Below, in pieces: positions 24,584-33,156 of a stretch of DNA of 49,611 nt. How positions within the stretch are numbered: position 1 is the stretch's first letter; the number at the start of each line of letters is the position of its first letter. Below the pieces are notes generated by a model. That model saw only the letters and a program-made list of their open reading frames with translations. It had not been told where the DNA came from and searched no databases. A program made the translations under genes and the position numbers. The stretch spans positions 1-49,611 of the forward strand of contig WQRI01000004.1 in NCBI GenBank assembly GCA_009786825.1, given 5' to 3'. Source of the DNA: Bacillota bacterium (lineage in GTDB: Bacteria > Bacillota > Clostridia > Christensenellales > WQRI01).

Positions 24584-25743
24584 TTGGAAACAAATGAAAC
24601 ACGACAAGACTATGGTCTTGAAAACACACAAAGCAATGACTTAGAAAACGACTATGGCTTGAGTGCCTTAAAGGAAGAGGCAGAGCCAAAAGTGGACACA
24701 ATGTATAGGAATTGGATGTTTACAATTAACAACCCAGAGCAAACGGAAGCGGAGATTTATACATACTTGTCTAACCTAGACCATGTGAAATACTTTATAT
24801 TCGCAAAAGAAAAAGAGAGCACCGAACATTATCAAGGTTACATAGAATTTTCGCAACCTGTAAGATTTAGCCGAATGCAAAGAGATTTTTCTAAGCCTCA
24901 CATTCTGCCAGGCGGACACCTTGAGAGGCGCAAGGGTAAACGCTCACAAGCAAGAGACTACATTCTCAAACTAGGCAAGTATGCCGACAAGGCTCACACA
25001 AGAATTGGCGAAATTCAAGAGTACGGCGAATACATAGAGGATGGTCAACGAACCGACCTTGAAGACTTGGTGCATATGGTTAAAGAAAACCTAAGTGATT
25101 ACGAGATAGCAGAGCAAATGCCAAACGCCTTTGTTAGATATGGCAAGTTATTGATATGGTTCGCCGCGCTTACATTGAAGAAGAGTTTGGCAAAAAGCCA
25201 CGCCTTGACTTACAAGTAACCTACATTTATGGCGGAACAGGCAAAGGCAAAACACGCTATGTTATGGACAAATATGGCTATCACAATGTGTTCAGAGTAA
25301 TTGACTACGACAGAGGCACATTTGATGACTACAAAACCCACAAGGTCATTGTAATGGAAGAGTTTCGCTCATCCCTTAAAATCACCGACATGCTAAACTA
25401 CCTAGACATTTACCCAACACCACTAAAGGCACGCTTTAAAAACAAAATTGCATGCTACAACAAAGTTTACATTCTATCCAACATACCGCTTGAGAGCCAG
25501 TACAAAAACATTCAAACAGAAGAGCCAGAAACTTGGAAAGCCTTCAAACGCAGAATACATAGAATTATAAACTGGGACAAGACACTTGCCGTGTCGGGCG
25601 GTGTCTTAACAGAGCAGTCTAAAATCACTCAAGCCACATTAATCAGCGGTAAGGAATGCCAAAGTATGAAACCAATAATAACCGCAAGCGGAAATATCCT
25701 TATCCCACTGTCCCCAACAGAAGAGGATGAACTGCCGTTTTAA
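24584..25743 (+). pseudogene. rep: Frameshifted CRESS-type rep of the second element
   Basis: It starts at a TTG (24584) behind AAAGGAGG. The first part (to 25219) carries the HUH motifs FTINN, HYQGYIEF and YILK. Near 25149-25153 the frame shifts: the helicase half continues in another frame with GGTGKGKT, VIVMEEF and YILSN, ending EEDELPF as in the first copy. One missing base (TTATT where TTAATT would restore KLIDMVRR) explains the break. No ribosome site precedes the second half, so I read it as a pseudogene. Programmed frameshifting or two separate proteins is less likely. Protein identity to the first copy is high throughout. Confidence 0.8.
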
Positions 25744-25785
25744 ACCGTGTGTTCCACGATTTGTCTAAGACTTGTGGAGGCTAAT

Positions 25786-25827
25786 GGCATAACCGCAAGT
25801 GGACAAACAAGTTTTGTTTTGAGTTGA
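25786..25827 (+). pseudogene. Last 13 codons of the deleted methyltransferase gene
   Basis: This reads GITASGQTSFVLS and stop, identical to the end of the methyltransferase at 5953-5994. The rest of that gene is absent between rep and this point, which marks a clean internal deletion of about 0.7 kb relative to the first element. Confidence 0.8.
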
Positions 25828-25840
25828 CATAAAATGTGGA

Positions 25841-26143
25841 ATGTTAGAAAATTTGTTGATTGGTTGTGCTGGGAGTAAAGAACTTGAAATAGGTGCTAAA
25901 GAATTTCAAGTGAAGGCTGAGGAATTTGAAATATGTGATAGGGCGTGTGGTGTTGAGAGTAAAGAAATTAAAGTAAGTAAACAGATTAAAGAGATAAGTG
26001 AGGATAGTGAAATGCAAGAAAAATTTAATAGACTGCTAAAAATAGGGGTGTATAAAGAGTTACATAAAAAAGGTTTGCTTAGTGACAGTCAATTGTCGGC
26101 GTTGGTTCATATGCAGAATAAACCTTTGAGAATATATTCGTAA
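25841..26143 (+). CDS. Small element-encoded protein with SHOCT-like C-terminus, second copy
   Basis: This 100-residue relative of the 6008-6253 product shares MLENL...GC at the start and the EMQEKFNRLLKIGVYKELHK block. It has an extra insertion of about 15 residues in the middle (KEFQVKAEEFEICDRA region) and a longer end. It is intact although both larger genes around it are damaged. Function unknown. Confidence 0.65.
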   Translation: MLENLLIGCAGSKELEIGAKEFQVKAEEFEICDRACGVESKEIKVSKQIKEISEDSEMQEKFNRLLKIGVYKELHKKGLLSDSQLSALVHMQNKPLRIYS

Positions 26144-26213
26144 AACTAAATAAACTACTCTTTTTTCGGTTTGGAATTGTGGTGATTTAGGCTTAAAAAG
26201 AGACTAAGAACAC

Positions 26214-26242
26214 TTTACAATTCTTGCAAAATGTGGTATAAT
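26214..26242 (+). promoter_or_regulatory. Promoter of the second serine recombinase gene
   Basis: TTTACA (26214-26219) and TATAAT (26237-26242), 17-base spacer, nearly the same as the promoter at 6318-6346. Confidence 0.75.
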
Positions 26243-26312
26243 ATATTATACACTAAAAGTATTTGCAAGGGTTGTTTAGGAGGTAAAATATGAAACACTA
26301 AGCAAAATAATA

Positions 26313-27965
26313 GTGCCTCACGTGCAAACAATATACGCACACAGAGGACTAAATGCACATCACCCAAGCAAAATTATAGTCTCACCTTATTGCCGTGTTT
26401 CTACTGACAAAAACGACCAAGCAAACTCTTATGCAAGTCAAATTAGTTATTTCTCTGAATATATAAATAGGCAAGAAAACTGGGAACTGGGTCAAGTCTA
26501 CGCCGATGAAGGACTAAGTGGAACTAGTGTAAAAAAGCGCAAGCAGTTTAATAGAATGATAGAAGATGCCTTGAATGGCAAAATTAATCTTATTATAACT
26601 AAAGAGGTATCCCGCTTTGCAAGGAATACAGTTGACACACTAACTTATACACGAAAACTTAAAGAGCGCGGCGTTGGGGTATTTTTTGTAAGTGATAACA
26701 TTAATACTATGGACGCCGATGGCGAATTGCGACTTACCATAATGGCAAGTTTGGCACAAGAGGAAAGCCGAAAGACAAGTGAAAGGGTAAAGTGGGGACA
26801 GCGGCGGCAAATGGAAAAAGGTGTTGTATTTGGCAGAGACTTACTAGGCTACACAGTTAAAGGTGGTAAACTCTTTGTAAATGAGCAAGAAGCACTTATA
26901 ATACAGCAAATCTACAATAAGTATACCATAGAGGGCAAGGGAACTTGGGTCATAGCAAGAGAGTTATACGAGGCAGGGATTAAGTCAAAGCGTGTTAAAG
27001 AGTTTTCTAACACAATGATTTTGAAAGTGCTTAAAAATGAAAAGTATGTAGGCGACTTATTGCAAAAGAAAACTTTCACTCCAGATTATCTAACACAAAG
27101 TAAAAAGGTAAACAAAGGGCAGGAAGACAAAATTTACATAAGAGACAACCACGAACCTATAATTGAAAGGTGGCTTTGGGATAAGACACAACAAGAGTTA
27201 GAGAGGCGAAGCCCACCGCTTGAGCAAAAGCAAAGATACTCAAATAGATATTGGTGTAGCGGTAAGGTTAGATGCGAATGCGGACAACGATATGTTAGCA
27301 GAACAAAAGCACTACTAGGTGGAGTTATGCATAAAGCGTGGCGGTGCTTGTCGGCGGCTAATCACGGTACTGAAAAGTTGGGCGTGTTCGGCGAGCAGGT
27401 AGGTTGCAATAGCGCAAGTATAAATGACAAAAGCCTTTTAGCCTTGATGAGTGAGAGTATAAACTTTGTTCAGCAAAACAAGCAGTCTATAACAAAAGAG
27501 ATTTTGCGTGAGATAGAAAGTGTGCAAGAGAATGCAAAACCAGTTGACACAACGCACCATAAGCAAAGGCTTGAAGAGTTGCAAAACAAAAAGACTAAAG
27601 CAATTGACTTAATGCTTGATGGCATAATCACTAAACAAGACTTAAAAATTCAAGCACAGGGGTACGACAAAGAGATAGCGCACATTGCCACGCAACTTGA
27701 AAAGGTAGAGGCTCAAAACAACAAGGCGCGCCAGCAAACACTTGATTTAAGCGCATATGAAAGCCAGATAGAAAATATAATGCAGTTTGGTCAAGAAAAC
27801 GATTTGCTTTACAGAGAACTGCTAGACAAAATAGTTATACATAAAGATAAGTCTATAACTATCTACCTAAACAACTTAGCCAAAGGCATTAAAATTGAGT
27901 ACATAACAACAGGCAAAAAAGACACTTTCAAAGTGGCTATCCAAAGTTTAGAAATGGTTTCTTAA
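26313..27965 (+). CDS. Large serine recombinase, second copy, start damaged
   Basis: The frame from the GTG at 26313 gives 550 residues. It keeps the catalytic CRVSTDKND (Ser30), the recombinase domain, the Cys zinc-ribbon (WCSGKVRCECG) and the coiled coil. The ideal AGGAGGT site is followed by ATG AAA CAC TAA at 26290: one base lost from the CAAC seen in the first copy puts the native start out of frame. Translation would need the GTG 28 bases further on, without a ribosome site. The N-terminal half is nearly identical to copy 1, while the C-terminal third is more diverged. Expression is probably weak or absent. It borders the split cotJC gene. Confidence 0.85.
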   Translation: MPHVQTIYAHRGLNAHHPSKIIVSPYCRVSTDKNDQANSYASQISYFSEYINRQENWELGQVYADEGLSGTSVKKRKQFNRMIEDALNGKINLIITKEVSRFARNTVDTLTYTRKLKERGVGVFFVSDNINTMDADGELRLTIMASLAQEESRKTSERVKWGQRRQMEKGVVFGRDLLGYTVKGGKLFVNEQEALIIQQIYNKYTIEGKGTWVIARELYEAGIKSKRVKEFSNTMILKVLKNEKYVGDLLQKKTFTPDYLTQSKKVNKGQEDKIYIRDNHEPIIERWLWDKTQQELERRSPPLEQKQRYSNRYWCSGKVRCECGQRYVSRTKALLGGVMHKAWRCLSAANHGTEKLGVFGEQVGCNSASINDKSLLALMSESINFVQQNKQSITKEILREIESVQENAKPVDTTHHKQRLEELQNKKTKAIDLMLDGIITKQDLKIQAQGYDKEIAHIATQLEKVEAQNNKARQQTLDLSAYESQIENIMQFGQENDLLYRELLDKIVIHKDKSITIYLNNLAKGIKIEYITTGKKDTFKVAIQSLEMVS

Positions 27966-28079
27966 AGCAAAAACAATAAAAAATCAACTAAAATTCTTAG
28001 CATATACCACTAATAAAAACAACTAAAAACCAAAATCAGCAACTTAAAATATGCTTGAAAACTTATCCAAAAACCCTAA

Positions 28080-28517
28080 ATGCGCAATTTCGGCAACGAT
28101 GTAGGGACGGAGGAGTTGGCGCACTTTGAGGTTGTGGGGACTATTGTTTATCAGTTGACTAGGGATATGCACGCAGATGAGATTAAGGCGGCGGGTTATG
28201 ATGGCTGGTATGTAGAACACGGGCTGGGGGTTTATCCGCAGAGTGCGGGGGGCGATGCGTTTACGGCGGCGGCGCTTCAGTCTAAGGGCGACCCTATTGC
28301 CGATATGTACGAGAATTTGGCGGCAGAGCAAAAGGCTCGCGTTACATACGAATACTTGCTAGATATGATAGACGACGAAGATGTAGCAAAACCAATACGC
28401 TTTTTGCGCGAGAGAGAAATTGTTCACTTCCAGCGCTTTGGCGAGGCACTAAACTACGTAAAAGATTGGCAAGAAAAAAAGCACATCTTCTACGGCAACG
28501 AAAGACGCAGAACCTAA
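28080..28517 (+). pseudogene. cotJC: CotJC / manganese-catalase gene, 5' part missing
   Basis: From NDVGTEELAHFE to REREIVHFQRF and KKHIFYG the 145 residues align along the C-terminal two thirds of CotJC (Bacillus CotJC has TDIGTEEFAHLEM, GDPIADLYEDIAAEEKAR and REREIVHSMRF). The di-manganese ligands of this part (ELAH, REREIVH) are kept. About 57 N-terminal residues are missing, and a TAA stands right before the first ATG, so the gene was cut by the integrated element. The lost 5' part should lie left of the window. Its higher GC than the DNA before it marks the return to host sequence. If the element excises during sporulation the gene could be rebuilt; otherwise it is dead. Confidence 0.85.
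28095..28130 (+). other. Probable right attachment site within cotJC
   Basis: The conserved AACGATGTAGGGAC (28095-28108) is the stretch shared with the scar at 8141-8154. The crossover should lie here, where element sequence changes to continuous CotJC coding sequence. Confidence 0.55.
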
Positions 28518-28568
28518 GAGGTTTTGAAAAACTAATGTGGGATTAGCACATAACAATACATAAAAATT

Positions 28569-28607
28569 AAAATAGGATAGCATTAATTTTTTGCTATCCT
28601 ATTTTGG
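28569..28607. terminator. Bidirectional terminator between cotJC and the aquaporin gene
   Basis: Perfect 14-bp stem (28569-28582, 28592-28605) with A and T runs at its ends, between two convergent genes. Confidence 0.85.
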
Positions 28608-28651
28608 TTTTAGTGTATGAAGTTTATGGTTGGTACGCTAGTTAGTTTTTT

Positions 28652-29677
28652 CTAGCCGCAGCCGCCGCAAGAGCCTGAGCATTTTGCGCCGCAGGTTTGT
28701 GGCTCTATTAGGTTTTTGTTGTTTTCTGAACTTTCTGCTAGTTTTTCTATGTTTTCTTCTATTTTGCTCTCATTGCCGTCTTTGTCTTTGCTGAACACGC
28801 CTTCTTTTGTGTAGACTTTGTCTTCGTAGTAGCCCCACGCGTGACATTGGTGAAGTACGCTTTCTGTTGGTGCTTCTGCAAAGTGGTTGTTAGCGAATAG
28901 TGGGCGCCCTATGCGACCTGCTAGATAGCCGGCTAGAAGTGCAGGACCTAAGTAAGCCCATAAGTCTCTTAGTGGGTAGAACCAGTGCGCGCCCGCGTAG
29001 TCTGTTCCCCTTGCGGTATGCTCTAAGCCAAAGAATGCGAATTGTATAGCGATACCAACGTTGATTATAGGGTTTACGCTTGCGCCCCTAATTAGTACTG
29101 CAACTGCGTGTTCTAGCACAAGGGACAGACCAATTGTTACGCCGATTATTCTGTTTTTGCCGTATCTGCCAACCGCGCCAGCAACTAAGAATACGAAAAT
29201 AAATGTTAGCACAAATACAAGAAGCGGAATGTGAAGCATAGCCCAGATGCCTTCGTTGTATTCAACAAGGCGCGGTGGGTATGGGATGTAGTAGTTGCCG
29301 TATGCAGCATAACTTTCTGCATAATAGAATGCGCTAGATGTTAAAAACCAAAGTATGAAGCCCGCCAAAAGCGCACCAACAATTTGGAAAAGCATATACT
29401 TAAAGCTACACCTAACGTAGATTTCGCCGTCGTACGCTTCCCCTAAAGATACTGCGGGGTTTAGGTGACACCCGCTTATAGGCTGTATAACAATGCCAAG
29501 ACCAATAACAATTAAAGAGTACATTAAAAATGATACCCCCAAAGGTTGCATCCAAGTTTTAGTTAATACAGCAGCCAAAATTAGAATTATAACACCCATA
29601 GTCTCAGCCAAAAACTTACGCATACAGCGCCTTTTGATAAAGCCTAAAAACATAGGTTCTTTCTTTTTTACTGGCAT
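28652..29677 (-). CDS. MIP-family aquaporin/glycerol channel with Cys-rich tail
   Basis: I choose the start at 29677 (MPVKKKEP), behind AAAGGAG, over an ATG 24 bases upstream. The 341-residue protein has about six membrane helices. The first pore motif is a normal NPA (GCHLNPAVSLGE); the second is changed to NPI (SVNPIINVG). After the last helix comes a 90-residue cytosolic extension ending TCGAKCSGSCGGCG, which holds four Cys in CxxxCxxxCxxC spacing and could bind metal. Channels of this family carry water, glycerol or small neutral solutes such as metalloid acids. The Cys tail and altered second motif make the substrate unclear. Confidence 0.88.
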   Translation of the reverse strand: MPVKKKEPMFLGFIKRRCMRKFLAETMGVIILILAAVLTKTWMQPLGVSFLMYSLIVIGLGIVIQPISGCHLNPAVSLGEAYDGEIYVRCSFKYMLFQIVGALLAGFILWFLTSSAFYYAESYAAYGNYYIPYPPRLVEYNEGIWAMLHIPLLVFVLTFIFVFLVAGAVGRYGKNRIIGVTIGLSLVLEHAVAVLIRGASVNPIINVGIAIQFAFFGLEHTARGTDYAGAHWFYPLRDLWAYLGPALLAGYLAGRIGRPLFANNHFAEAPTESVLHQCHAWGYYEDKVYTKEGVFSKDKDGNESKIEENIEKLAESSENNKNLIEPQTCGAKCSGSCGGCG

Positions 29678-29797
29678 AAATATTTCTCCTTTATTTTTCA
29701 TTATATGAAATGCGTTCTAAAATTATTTTCTGTAATACATTGAACCCGCTTGTAAAACTTAACTGTTTAGGTTTTGCAAAAGGTTCATCGTAGATAT

Positions 29798-29826
29798 ATT
29801 TTACTACATTTAAAAAAAAATGTCAA
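29798..29826 (-). promoter_or_regulatory. Promoter of the aquaporin gene
   Basis: On the minus strand, TTGACA (29826-29821) and TAAAAT (29803-29798) with a 17-base spacer, leaving an untranslated leader of about 115 bases. Confidence 0.7.
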
Positions 29827-29889
29827 CGAACTTAAAATGCTTTATCAATTTTTTTTTGCACCCTAACAAAAAATCGCCCATAAATTTTA

Positions 29890-29918
29890 TTGCATAATTT
29901 GTATAAAAATGATATAAT
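29890..29918 (+). promoter_or_regulatory. Promoter of the dinD gene
   Basis: TTGCAT (29890-29895) and TATAAT (29913-29918), 17-base spacer; it leaves a leader of about 140 bases. Confidence 0.65.
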
Positions 29919-30064
29919 ATTTTTAAAGGTCTAGAGTGTTTTTAGAAACTAAACAAAAGTCTGCATTAAAAGGAAAAGTAAAACTTGAAAAGGAAACGAG
30001 AATATAATCTTTTCGGGGAGTTTTGTGGCGCGGGATTTGTCAAAAGCCGGTCACGTGAAAAATT

Positions 30065-30904
30065 ATGGAAAACAACAAAACAGATTTAACGTTTGATTGC
30101 ATAAGGCAATTAGATGTACAAGGTAATGAATTTTGGTATGCAAGAGAATTGATGGGCATATTAAAATATGCCAAGTGGGAAAATTTTCACAAGGTTATCA
30201 AGCAAGCAATGATTAGTTGTAAGATTAGCCAGCAAGATGTTGGTTACAACTTTCCTGAGGTCAGGAAAGTTGCAGTAAGTGAAAATGGTAAAAGGCATTC
30301 AATCAAAGACTATCGCCTTACGCGCTATGCTTGCTATTTGATTGTAATGAATGCAGACCCTAGAAAAGAGGTTATCGCATTAGGTCAAACATATTTTGCA
30401 GTTAAAACAAGGCAACAAGAATTGCAAGAGTTATATAATAGGTTAAGCGAAGATGAAAAGAGACTATTTTTAAGAAGCGACATCAAGCAAAAGAATATGC
30501 TACTTGCAGAAGTTGCGCACAAGGCGGGTATAAACACAAGCCTAGAATATGCAGAGTTTACGAACAAAGGTTACGAAGGGCTTTATGGTGGGCTTACTGC
30601 AAAAGATATTGCTTTTAAAAAAGGCTTAGACGAAAACCAAGAAATTTTAGATTATATGGGTAGCGAAGAGTTGGGTGCGAACTTATTCCGCATAACTCAA
30701 ACTGAAGGTGTGCTTAAAAAAAGCAATGTTACAAATAAGATTTTAGCGGGTGATATCCATTACAACGTAGGCAAAACAGTTAGAAAAGCAATTGAAGAGA
30801 TAGGTGGAACAATGCCGGAAGATTTACCAACGCCCAAAAAGTCTATACCGCAAATACAAAAAGAGCAAACAAAACAACTAAAAGATAAAAAGGGTAAAAA
30901 ATAG
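30065..30904 (+). CDS. dinD: DinD (DNA-damage-inducible protein D) family protein
   Basis: The 279-residue protein has an N-terminal BRO-N-like fold (FWYARELMGILKYAKWENF, residues 22-40) and the conserved DinD middle with LLAEVAHKAGINTS and NKGYEGLYGGLTAKDI. It ends in a Lys-rich tail. DinD in Escherichia coli is an SOS-induced inhibitor of RecA filaments. Here SOS control is not shown, since no LexA-type box is visible upstream. The ribosome site is weak and the leader is long (about 140 bases). Confidence 0.9.
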   Translation: MENNKTDLTFDCIRQLDVQGNEFWYARELMGILKYAKWENFHKVIKQAMISCKISQQDVGYNFPEVRKVAVSENGKRHSIKDYRLTRYACYLIVMNADPRKEVIALGQTYFAVKTRQQELQELYNRLSEDEKRLFLRSDIKQKNMLLAEVAHKAGINTSLEYAEFTNKGYEGLYGGLTAKDIAFKKGLDENQEILDYMGSEELGANLFRITQTEGVLKKSNVTNKILAGDIHYNVGKTVRKAIEEIGGTMPEDLPTPKKSIPQIQKEQTKQLKDKKGKK

Positions 30905-31001
30905 GTTAGTGTCTAAGAAGTAAGCTGAGAAGGTTTTATATTGAGAACTTTTGCAGTAGTTGTGGCTTGAGAAAAAATAAAATTTAATAGAGAGAAAAAT
31001 T

Positions 31002-31457
31002 ATGAGAAAGTTAAAAGTATTGTTGTTGTTTATTTTTACTTTGTCTCTTTTTATTGCGCTGGTTGCGTGTGACGAATCTGATAATCAAGGTGATAGTTAT
31101 ATTGTAGACAAGGATGCGGTTTATAAAGCGTTTAGGGAAGCAGGCTGGGATATACGCGTTTGGCGATACGAGAATGTAGAAGACCATTATTTTTTAGATG
31201 AAATGGCTACAAATCTAGAACTTATAAACGGAATTGATAATTTAGAATTGCTTTGGGTAGTAGATGCAAATAACTTTAAGCAAATTGCGGATATTGGCAT
31301 ATTGCAACTTGCCACTATTTCACAAGCGATTGCATTGTATGAGGCTTTACGCGAGAGTGAACACGCAACAGCAGAAGGTGTTGTTATAAGCCGTTACGGA
31401 GCTTTTGTATATACTGGAGACCAAGCGGGGTATACTCTTTTTAAAGCGAGCAGATAA
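31002..31457 (+). CDS. Small lipoprotein
   Basis: The 151-residue product starts with a lipoprotein signal peptide (RKLKVLLLFIFTLSLFIALVAC, lipobox LVAC, Cys23). The mature part is about 128 residues, acidic, with no family I recognise (contains DKDAVYKAFREAGWDI). It is probably anchored outside the cell membrane. It has its own ribosome site (AGAGAG) and shares no sequence with the larger lipoprotein at 33384 beyond the signal peptide style. Confidence 0.75.
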   Translation: MRKLKVLLLFIFTLSLFIALVACDESDNQGDSYIVDKDAVYKAFREAGWDIRVWRYENVEDHYFLDEMATNLELINGIDNLELLWVVDANNFKQIADIGILQLATISQAIALYEALRESEHATAEGVVISRYGAFVYTGDQAGYTLFKASR

Positions 31458-31505
31458 ATTTAAAGTACTCGCCATAATTTTTTTAAATTTTTGTGTGTCA
31501 AATGG

Positions 31506-31534
31506 TTGCTTTATTATTGGTTATAGTGTATAAT
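31506..31534 (+). promoter_or_regulatory. Promoter of the acetyltransferase gene
   Basis: TTGCTT (31506-31511) and TATAAT (31529-31534), 17-base spacer, about 120 bases before the start. Confidence 0.65.
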
Positions 31535-31657
31535 ATAATTGTGAATAAAATATGAATATTGTGGAATTAAAAAGTTTTGCTTGCCGTAGATAAGCAAGTG
31601 GCAAGCAAAGGCAAAATTTCACAATGCAAGACAATTACTAAAGAGAGGGTTTTGTAT

Positions 31658-32935
31658 ATGCTTAAACTAGTTAAGCCAACGGAGATTTGGGAGGCTAAAT
31701 TTAAAGATTACATAAGGGACTGGGTGGACAATGGCGAGACGCCGGTTCCTGCTATTACTAAGTACAAAAAGGTTAAGTACGAAAAGTGGCTTTGGGAAAT
31801 TTTTAAACGAAGCGACCCTAAGTTATGCAAAAAAACGGTCATACCCGCGCACACATTTTTTTTGGTTAAAGAAACGTTTGATAATTGGACTGACAATACG
31901 GCTGTAGAAACTACGATTATTGGGCTTATAGAGGTGCGGCACAACTTATCTAAAAAAACGTACAGAACAAGCGGGCATATAGATTATGGGATAAGACCCT
32001 CAGAGCGCGGCAAGGGTTATGGCAAAACTATTATAAAGTTGGCTTTAGATTTGGCAAGAAAGTTGGGGATAAAGAAGGCTGTGCTTTGTGTAAAGTCAGA
32101 TAATGTGCCGTCTAAAAAGATAATAGAAAGGGCGGGTGGAATTTATCAAGACTACATAATAGATAAAAAAGGCAAGATAGATAGATATTTTGTTATTTTG
32201 TGCGAAGAGTTGTTAGCAGCGGAAAGAGAGGCAGAGAACAAAGCGATAGAGCCAAATGTTGTAATAGAACTACAAGCGGCAGAGAAATTTTTAGTAGAAC
32301 ATATTGTGCAAAAAAACAAAGAGTTAGAGCAAGCGGCAAGGCGCGCTGTTTCTATGACGCTAGGGCAACCGCTAGAGTTTCCAATAGTGCAGTCTGTAGA
32401 GCAAGTTTTAGGTAGAAAGGGCGAGAGTGGCGAGAGCGAGAATACAGGGCAGGGCGTAGAGAAAACCACAGAGCAAGCAGAGCAAGAGATAGGTAAAGCA
32501 ATGGGACAAGTGGCAGAGCAAGAGATAGGTAAAGCAATGGGGCAAGTGGCAGAGCAAGAGATAGAGCAATCACAAATTCAGGCACAAGAAGTATCAGAGC
32601 AAGACGACGACCTTCCAGAGATTACAGAGCCGTTTAGCATATATCTACAGCCAGAAGAGCCAGTTACAGAAGTAGTGGAAAAAGAGCCTACAGCAAAGAC
32701 TGATAAGCCAGTTGCAAAAAAAGAGCCGGTGAAAGAAAAAGCAAAAGAGCCGCAAACCGAGATAAATAAAACAAAAAAATCAAAGCCCGAAGTAAAATCA
32801 AAACCAGAACCAAAGATAAAGCCAGAACCTAAGGCAAAGGCAACTAAAGAAAGTGAAGCAAAAGCAAGCAATACAGAGCGCCAAAGCAAGTTAGAACAAG
32901 CGCGCAAAAGGCTTGCCAGCAAACCTAAAAAATAA
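31658..32935 (+). CDS. GNAT acetyltransferase with long charged tail
   Basis: I choose the ATG at 31658 (MLKLVKPTEIW), behind GAGAGGG, over an upstream in-frame TTG at 31577. Residues 1-185 form a GNAT domain with the acetyl-CoA loop RPSERGKGYGK and the helix after it (COG3981-type). A coiled, Glu-rich part follows, with a 12-residue unit (EIGKAMGQVAEQ) in tandem. A long Lys/Pro/Glu-rich tail of about 110 residues ends in ARKRLASKPKK. The tail is probably disordered and may bind nucleic acid or the membrane. Such a fusion is unusual for small GNAT enzymes, and the substrate is unknown. Confidence 0.8.
   Translation: MLKLVKPTEIWEAKFKDYIRDWVDNGETPVPAITKYKKVKYEKWLWEIFKRSDPKLCKKTVIPAHTFFLVKETFDNWTDNTAVETTIIGLIEVRHNLSKKTYRTSGHIDYGIRPSERGKGYGKTIIKLALDLARKLGIKKAVLCVKSDNVPSKKIIERAGGIYQDYIIDKKGKIDRYFVILCEELLAAEREAENKAIEPNVVIELQAAEKFLVEHIVQKNKELEQAARRAVSMTLGQPLEFPIVQSVEQVLGRKGESGESENTGQGVEKTTEQAEQEIGKAMGQVAEQEIGKAMGQVAEQEIEQSQIQAQEVSEQDDDLPEITEPFSIYLQPEEPVTEVVEKEPTAKTDKPVAKKEPVKEKAKEPQTEINKTKKSKPEVKSKPEPKIKPEPKAKATKESEAKASNTERQSKLEQARKRLASKPKK
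32490..32571 (+). repeat. 36-bp in-frame tandem repeat in the acetyltransferase gene
   Basis: Two nearly perfect copies plus a partial third of a 36-bp unit beginning CAAGAGATAGGTAAAGCAAT; each codes for 12 residues, so copy-number change keeps the frame. Confidence 0.75.
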
Positions 32936-32978
32936 AGGTCATATACAGTAGAGCGTTTTACAACACACATAAAAAGCG

Positions 32979-33021
32979 AAGAGACTAGCAAAATTCAAAA
33001 ATTAATGCTAGTCTCTTTTTG
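32979..33021 (+). terminator. Rho-independent terminator
   Basis: AGAGACTAGCA (32980-32990) pairs with TGCTAGTCTCT (33006-33016), followed by T's. Same recurrent core as 8272-8318 and 9401-9449. Confidence 0.8.
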
Positions 33022-33123
33022 TTGTTCCCCAAAAAAAGTAGAAAATCTTTATAAAAATGTGCGTGTGGGGATAAGTGGGGCGAGAAAAAAATGCAGAATT
33101 TGAAAAAAAGTGCTGTAAAACGC

Positions 33124-33156
33124 TTGCTTTTTTGCAAGCAAGCAAGCAAGTATAAT
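33124..33156 (+). promoter_or_regulatory. Promoter with AAGC tetranucleotide repeat in the spacer
   Basis: TTGCTT (33124-33129) and TATAAT (33151-33156) are 21 bases apart. A second possible -35, TTGCAA (33132-33137), is 13 bases away. The spacer consists of four AAGC-type units. Loss of one unit from the first pair, or gain of one in the second, would give the ideal 17. Confidence 0.5.

Larger units (their letters stand above)
29678..30064. other. Divergent promoter region between the aquaporin and dinD genes
   Basis: There is no gene. It contains a minus-strand promoter for the aquaporin, a plus-strand promoter for dinD, and a leader with GAACC/GGGTTC inverted bases on the aquaporin side. 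I see no LexA-type box of the GAAC-N4-GTTC form. Confidence 0.6.

Noticed and set aside
24584-25743. Programmed frameshift producing a full Rep in the second element
   Set aside because: The shift site is not a typical slippery heptamer with a following structure, and the recombinase of the same copy is also damaged; mutation is simpler.
29827-30064. LexA operator expected before dinD
   Set aside because: No GAAC-N4-GTTC type site could be found by eye.
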